A model generated the notes under the pieces. It was not told the DNA's origin. It did not search any database and saw only the letters and a list, made by a program, of their open reading frames with translations. A stretch of DNA of 64,000 nucleotides from an uncultured Candidatus Melainabacteria bacterium (GTDB lineage Bacteria; Cyanobacteriota; Vampirovibrionia; Gastranaerophilales; Gastranaerophilaceae), in assembly GCA_934754425.1 (NCBI GenBank), contig CAKVIN010000009.1, positions 1 through 64,000 of the forward strand, in the 5' to 3' direction. The position numbers were made by a program, and so were the translations under genes. Shown here in pieces: positions 59,627 through 64,000 of this stretch. Position 1 is the first letter of the stretch, and each line of letters begins with the position of its first letter.

Positions 59627-62095
59627 TTATGATTTCAATAACTTATCCATTATTAATTTATCAAAACAATATAGTGTTAATTGAACTAATTGATCCATAT
59701 CAATAACGTAGTCATCGCCTTTACGATTGTCTTTTCCGCCCCAGTCCTTAGAACTGTCTTCGACTCTGTGACTGTTGTTTCCTGTGCCATATGGACAATC
59801 GAATTTGTTTGTTTTTGCTATATCTAAAGCTTGCCATTGAGCGGCTCTAAATACATTCGTAACAATATCAGCTTCAATACTAGAATATTTTTCAATTAAT
59901 TGGTTTAATACATCTGACATAGTAGATTGATAGTCGTTGTCATCATCTGTATTGTCAATATGAATACTACCATCAGTGAACCTCATCAAATCGCCTCTAG
60001 TAGAAATTTTTTCATCACCGCCGTAGGTCGTTTTAGTGTTATAATGTTTTACTCCTGTAGTGATACTTGAATCAGCATAAGAGCTACGTTTTGTAAATGT
60101 TTCCAATAATTCTGGGTTTGTTTGAAGTTTATTTAACATTTTTTGGAAATTTTCCATTACCTTTTTAACAAAATCGTATTTGTTATTGCTTTGTGATGAA
60201 TCAAAACTATTGTAAGTAGTAATCCAAGCATTTTGAACTAACATTTCTAATACATAATCACCACCAAGTATAGTTAATGCATCAGCTGAATACAATTTGA
60301 TTTTACTCTTAAGTGTATTTAGAATGCTGTTGTAAACATCTTTTGTATCATCATTTTGGAATATAATTTTGCCCTGTGCATTCATACCAAATTCGGTATG
60401 CATTGTTTTCTTTTTATCTTGAGCATAAATTAAGTCTAATGTATTGACAGCATCTGTAACTTCTCTAGCAATACCCTTAACACCTTCTTTTATGTTATTA
60501 TTTTGCTCTTCTGTTTGATTAGACTTGGCTTTAGCCGGTGTTGTTTCAGCTTCTCTAGCAGGAAGTGTAGAGTATAGACATTCTGTTTTTAATAGTTTGT
60601 CAAATTTGTATAATACAAGTTGAATCATATCGCTAATAGATATTTCAAGTTTGACTGCTTTATTATTAATTGATATATTTGCAGGAATATCTGTTTCATT
60701 TTTTGCAGAAGCTAATGCTTCACCTTGAGCTCTAGCGAACAAGTCTTTTAATTTAGCTTTACTTATATTTGGATACTTATTATATAATTTTTTTAATAAC
60801 GTATTCATTGCATTTTGAAAACTTGCATCAGAACGTGTATCGTCTAAATGATATAGACCGTCATTGTCATATTTTTGGTAATTTATACTGTTGATTTTAT
60901 TATAGCTTGTTGATTTTAAACTAGCATCTTTAAAACAATTATTAGTAAAATAATCTAAATTATCTGGATTCTTTGATAAGTTTTCTAAAATAGATTTTAA
61001 ATTAGCCATTAATTTATTTACAAAACTTTCTGTATCAATTTTTTTGTCATCAGCTTTAAAACTGTTATATGTCAATAACCAAGCGCTTTGAACAAGTTTT
61101 GCTAATCCGGCTTCCCCACCAATAGCTGTTAAGGAAGAATCTTTACCTAAGCTTTTAATATAATCTTTAATTTCGCTTAAAACTTTGTTGTAAACTTTTG
61201 TCGTTTCGTTATCAGAAAATACAATGTCTCCTGCAGTGTTAATATCAAATTTGCCATTAAAATGTTCAGCTGTTAGTCTTGCTTGATATCCGGTAGATTT
61301 TGCAGCTAAATTAACAGCGTTTGTCAAATCTGTATATGCAGTTGTAAGATTCGTTTCTACAGTTGGAGTTGGTTCTGTTGGGGTTGGTTCTGTTGGGGTT
61401 GGTTCTGTTGGGGTCGAATCAGCAGCAGGAGCTTTTTGAGCAGATTCTTTTATTGCTTGTAGGAGAGCTTGAGGTGTCGTAATGTTTTTACCATCATATG
61501 TAATACCTGATTTTAGTACATAAAATTTTTGTTTACCACCCATATATACAAAATATTTTTCAATATCTTCGCTTTTAAATCCCATATTTTCTAAAGCAAA
61601 TTTTGGGGTTTTAACTCCATTTTCTAAAGCACCGGCATTTTCATCTACTTTTGGAGGTTCTTTTGTTGTTTGTGTTGGCTTAGGAGTAGGGGTTGCAGAA
61701 GCTACAGGGCTATCTGGAGTACTTGGAGTAGCCGGTTCTGCTGGTTCAGCTTCTGCGCCAGAATTTCCTTTTTCAGGTTCAACTTTTTCATTGTATGTAA
61801 TGGTATATCTTTGTCCGTTATATTTGTAAGTGAATTTTGTTGTTTTATAAGTTGCACCATCATTGCCGGTAAAAGGTTCGCTTTCAGATGTTGTTACAGA
61901 AATGCCTTGTTTTTTTAAATCCTCAAGGGCTGTTAAATCTCCATTTTCTAATCTTTCATTAATCGCATCAATGTCAAAGCTTGCGTTCAATTGCAAATTT
62001 GCTGTTGGTAATTTTATAGATAATTTTTGTGCTGTTGCTCCTAGATTTAATTCTTTAAATTTATAATTTGTGAATTTAAAATTGTCTAACATCAT
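59627..62095 (-). CDS. 822-aa protein with two tandem ~265-aa domains
   Basis: No signal peptide. Residues 1-115 include a beta-rich start (FTYKYNGQRYTITYNEK). A Pro/Thr/Glu-rich linker (about 115-245, with three PTEPT units) follows. Then come two homologous domains (about 250-515 and 535-822) sharing VYNxxLxxxKxxI, LVQxAWxxTYNSF, the LYHLDDT/SIHIDNT acidic motif, the ARAQ/RAAQ block and a DMxQLxLYxFDKLL end. The DxxDD/DDT motifs suggest Ca2+ or metal binding. It is second in a unit with the 93-aa gene and shares the sigma-28-type promoter. Role unknown; secreted or surface effector is possible. Confidence 0.85.
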   Translation of the reverse strand: MMLDNFKFTNYKFKELNLGATAQKLSIKLPTANLQLNASFDIDAINERLENGDLTALEDLKKQGISVTTSESEPFTGNDGATYKTTKFTYKYNGQRYTITYNEKVEPEKGNSGAEAEPAEPATPSTPDSPVASATPTPKPTQTTKEPPKVDENAGALENGVKTPKFALENMGFKSEDIEKYFVYMGGKQKFYVLKSGITYDGKNITTPQALLQAIKESAQKAPAADSTPTEPTPTEPTPTEPTPTVETNLTTAYTDLTNAVNLAAKSTGYQARLTAEHFNGKFDINTAGDIVFSDNETTKVYNKVLSEIKDYIKSLGKDSSLTAIGGEAGLAKLVQSAWLLTYNSFKADDKKIDTESFVNKLMANLKSILENLSKNPDNLDYFTNNCFKDASLKSTSYNKINSINYQKYDNDGLYHLDDTRSDASFQNAMNTLLKKLYNKYPNISKAKLKDLFARAQGEALASAKNETDIPANISINNKAVKLEISISDMIQLVLYKFDKLLKTECLYSTLPAREAETTPAKAKSNQTEEQNNNIKEGVKGIAREVTDAVNTLDLIYAQDKKKTMHTEFGMNAQGKIIFQNDDTKDVYNSILNTLKSKIKLYSADALTILGGDYVLEMLVQNAWITTYNSFDSSQSNNKYDFVKKVMENFQKMLNKLQTNPELLETFTKRSSYADSSITTGVKHYNTKTTYGGDEKISTRGDLMRFTDGSIHIDNTDDDNDYQSTMSDVLNQLIEKYSSIEADIVTNVFRAAQWQALDIAKTNKFDCPYGTGNNSHRVEDSSKDWGGKDNRKGDDYVIDMDQLVQLTLYCFDKLIMDKLLKS
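61368..61413. repeat. 15-bp coding tandem repeat (PTEPT)
   Basis: Three near-identical 15-base units in the linker of the 822-aa protein, in frame. Unit-number change would shorten or lengthen the linker. Confidence 0.85.
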
Positions 62096-62104
62096 GAATC
62101 CTTT

Positions 62105-62386
62105 CTAATTTTTATAAAAATAAATTACATTCTCGTCATTGAGTTTGAAACGAATAGAAAAACCATTGTTCTTTTCACTTGCATTAACAAAGCAGTTTCC
62201 ACCGAGCGAATAATTTTGAACATTATCTTTTATGTTCCAAATTTTTTCTAATTGTTTTTTTGCGCTGTCCATGTCGTAAATTTTATCAAAAGTTTTTAAC
62301 AGTTCTAAAACTTTATCGTGTTCATTCAAATTTAACATCTCGTTTTGAGTGTTTTTTGCATAAAGACTGTAATTGTTGATATCCAT
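62105..62386 (-). CDS. Small partner of the 822-aa protein, 93 aa
   Basis: 93 residues. Starts at ATG 62386 with AAAGGA upstream and ends nine bases before the 822-aa gene start. Alpha-beta mixture: an acidic helical N-terminal half (MLNLNEHDKVLELLKTFDKI) and a beta-strand C-terminal half (FSIRFKLNDENVIYFY). It resembles a small chaperone or immunity-type protein by position and size only; this is inference. Confidence 0.7.
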   Translation of the reverse strand: MDINNYSLYAKNTQNEMLNLNEHDKVLELLKTFDKIYDMDSAKKQLEKIWNIKDNVQNYSLGGNCFVNASEKNNGFSIRFKLNDENVIYFYKN

Positions 62387-62424
62387 CTATAATCCTTTCT
62401 TCATAGTTTCTGTCGATAGGATAT

Positions 62425-62450
62425 ATAACGGCATATTTTTTTAAACTTTA
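62425..62450 (-). promoter_or_regulatory. Sigma-28-type promoter of the 93-aa/822-aa unit
   Basis: Read on the minus strand: TAAAGTTT, 10-base spacer, GCCGTTAT. A TTGTAAA and a TGTAACA motif lie just upstream. Leader about 38 bases. Confidence 0.65.
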
Positions 62451-62541
62451 GGATTTGTTACAAAAAATTTACAATAACTCTTGTAATACTGATTACTACT
62501 GCGTTTTTGATTTAATAAAAGTGTTAACAATTGTAAAGACT

Positions 62542-62937
62542 TTAGGTATATAGATTTAGCTCTTTTTGGATTTCTTTATTTTCTTTTTTTATTTTTTGAG
62601 AATTTAATAAGCTTGATATGCCTAAAAATCCAAGTGGAATATCAATTAGTAAATCTAATTTGTCAGCTTTTAAAACTTTATTTTTGCCTTTAAAAAAAGA
62701 TACTGAAAGTAAATCTAATGTTAGGAAGCCAATATTAACTAATCCCCAAAACTCTTTTCGTTTTGCCTCGAGTTTTCTTTCTTTTAAAATTTCTTCTGGA
62801 GAAAGAATACCATCTTTGTTTTTATCTATATTGCAAAAATCACGGCTAAATTTTGATTTATAAATATCTTGTTTTTTTGCTGTATTTGCATTCATTCCGG
62901 AATAGAATTTTCCACTTGCAGTTGTTATAGTATTCAT
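62542..62937 (-). CDS. EF-hand membrane protein, 131 aa
   Basis: Start at 62937 with GGAG eight bases upstream; four extra codons in the longer frame. EF-hand loop at 38-49 (D38, N40, D42, G43, L45, E49 in IDKNKDGILSPEE). Two hydrophobic segments (about 62-81 and 94-112) follow, so it is probably a small membrane protein with an N-terminal Ca2+ sensor. Upstream of it TATAAT suggests its own promoter. Function unknown. Confidence 0.7.
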   Translation of the reverse strand: MNTITTASGKFYSGMNANTAKKQDIYKSKFSRDFCNIDKNKDGILSPEEILKERKLEAKRKEFWGLVNIGFLTLDLLSVSFFKGKNKVLKADKLDLLIDIPLGFLGISSLLNSQKIKKENKEIQKELNLYT

Positions 62938-63108
62938 TCTACACTCCAATTTTTACTACACTTTATTATATATAAGTCTTTTGTTATTGGAAAATTGACT
63001 ATTTTTTTCAATATATAAAATTTTTGTAATATTTATTCAAGTTGCTTAATTTAATTGGTTATTGTAAATTATTAATAATAGGTTTGATAAAAGGATTTGA
63101 AAAATATA

Positions 63109-63717
63109 ATGTCGTTATTTATTACATTTGAAGGGGCTGATGGTTGTGGAAAAACAACACAAATTGAGCTTTTGGATAAATATTTAAAAGAAAAAGGGTT
63201 TAAAACTCTTGTCACACGTGAACCTGGGGCAAAAGGTTTAGGTGAAAAACTAAGAGAAATATTGCTTAATTATGATGGAGAAGTTTCTCCAACTTGTGAA
63301 TCATTTTTATTTTTGGCTGATAGAGCGCAACATGTTAATTGTATAATCAAGCCTGCTTTAAAAGAAGGTGTAGTTGTTCTTTGTGATAGACATACTGATT
63401 CTACCGTTGCTTATCAAGGTTATGGAAGACAACTTGATATTGAACAAATTAAAACATTAAATAATATTGCTGTTGGTGGTTTGAAGCCTGATTTAACAAT
63501 AGTTTTTGATATTGATATAGAGACATCAATGCAACGAGTTGGTTCGACTAAAGATCGTATGGAATCAGCAGGAGTAGAATTTTTTAAACGTGTAAGAGAG
63601 GGATTTTTAGCAATTGCTAAAGATGAACCAAATCGTGTTAAAGTTATTAATTCTAATGATACAATTGAAAATATTCATAAGCAGGTTGTAAAGTTGGTGG
63701 AAGAAAAAAATGGCTAA
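63109..63717 (+). CDS. tmk: Thymidylate kinase
   Basis: 202-residue enzyme phosphorylating dTMP. P-loop FEGADGCGKTT at the N-terminus, TREPGA, and DRHTDSTVAYQGYGR (the DRY/DR motif) are diagnostic. Start at 63109 (MSLFITFEG). The stop overlaps the prfB start by eight bases, so the genes are coupled. Confidence 0.96.
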   Translation: MSLFITFEGADGCGKTTQIELLDKYLKEKGFKTLVTREPGAKGLGEKLREILLNYDGEVSPTCESFLFLADRAQHVNCIIKPALKEGVVVLCDRHTDSTVAYQGYGRQLDIEQIKTLNNIAVGGLKPDLTIVFDIDIETSMQRVGSTKDRMESAGVEFFKRVREGFLAIAKDEPNRVKVINSNDTIENIHKQVVKLVEEKNG

Positions 63718-64000
63718 TTTGCAAGAACTTGAACAACGTGTAAAGAATAATCAAAAGAACATTGATTTTGATGCTCTTAATAAAGAATTGTCTGAACTTG
63801 AAACAAAACTTCAAAGTCCGGAAATTTGGGCTAATCAAAATTTGGCTTCGGAGCTTGGGCAGAAATCAAGAGAAATTAAAGAAACTCTAGAGATGTTTGA
63901 GCGTTGGAACAATTTAATAGAGGATGCTAAAACTGCATACGAAATAGAAGATAACGAGCTTATTCAAGAATGTGAAAATGAATTGTCTAAGCTTGAAAAA
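63710..64000 (+). CDS. prfB: Peptide chain release factor 2, N-terminal part
   Basis: First 97 residues only; the gene runs past the window edge. MANLQELEQRV is followed by the DFDALNKELSELETKLQSPEIWANQN segment typical of RF2 domain 1. The frame is continuous past the point (about codon 25) where the E. coli-type programmed frameshift (CTTTGA) would sit, so autoregulatory frameshifting is absent. It is coupled to tmk by an eight-base overlap. Confidence 0.9.
   Translation, partial: MANLQELEQRVKNNQKNIDFDALNKELSELETKLQSPEIWANQNLASELGQKSREIKETLEMFERWNNLIEDAKTAYEIEDNELIQECENELSKLEK

Noticed and set aside
63710..63790. Programmed frameshift in prfB
   Set aside because: No in-frame stop or CTTTGA near codon 25.

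Overview
The window reads as a low-GC, anaerobic, Gram-negative-type bacterium. The most likely source is a gut Vampirovibrionia/Melainabacteria (Gastranaerophilales-like) relative of Cyanobacteria. This is inferred from several features together: a LptF/LptG-family permease (outer membrane), oxygen-sensitive radical-SAM activases (PflA and an NrdG-like protein), FolE2, a pheS gene without pheT beside it (unlinked pheS/pheT also occurs in Cyanobacteria), and many EF-hand or tag-bearing proteins of unknown function. No rRNA, tRNA, CRISPR array, IS element or prophage was seen.

Layout. 0-10 kb: an EF-hand protein beside a (ACGGG)n array, then aroQ, folE2, a GHL10-type glycosidase, an M20 peptidase, rpmE, a HELGH metalloprotease candidate and an EF-hand protein whose 3' end is duplicated. 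10-17 kb: pheS, an M48 protease, an MFS transporter, a LptF/G permease, a ComEA-like HhH protein and an NrdG-like activase. 17-22 kb: an accessory stretch with intergenic hairpin repeats, an (AGT)11 microsatellite, lineage-specific proteins and a hicAB module. 22-44 kb: mostly housekeeping genes (a FAD oxidoreductase, rsmG, a P-loop/TPR ATPase, plsY, pflA, a 5'-nucleotidase-like protein, comEC, dnaE, a NfnA-like flavoprotein, purA, a phosphohexomutase, polA). 45-51.6 kb: a 2,039-residue protein. 51.8-59.6 kb: bioD-bioA, a lipoprotein, a HEARH metalloprotease candidate, thrB, a kinase-like protein and glyA. 59.6-64 kb: an 822-residue duplicated-domain protein and its partner, an EF-hand membrane protein, then tmk and the start of prfB.

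The most interesting signal is regulatory. Four transcription units with no recognisable function (the 371-aa protein at 18199, a 42-aa protein at 44953-45081, the 2,039-aa protein, and the 93-aa/822-aa pair) each have a near-consensus sigma-28 (FliA/SigD-type) promoter, TAAAGTTT-N10/11-GCCGTTAA-like. Two of them (42-aa and 2,039-aa) also share a further 33-nt upstream block at identical spacing. No flagellar or chemotaxis gene is present. This suggests a sigma-28-class regulon of large uncharacterised proteins, possibly surface or effector proteins. A second theme is proteins without signal peptides that carry hydrolase- or kinase-like motifs and often a short N-terminal F-K-G/S/A-like tag.
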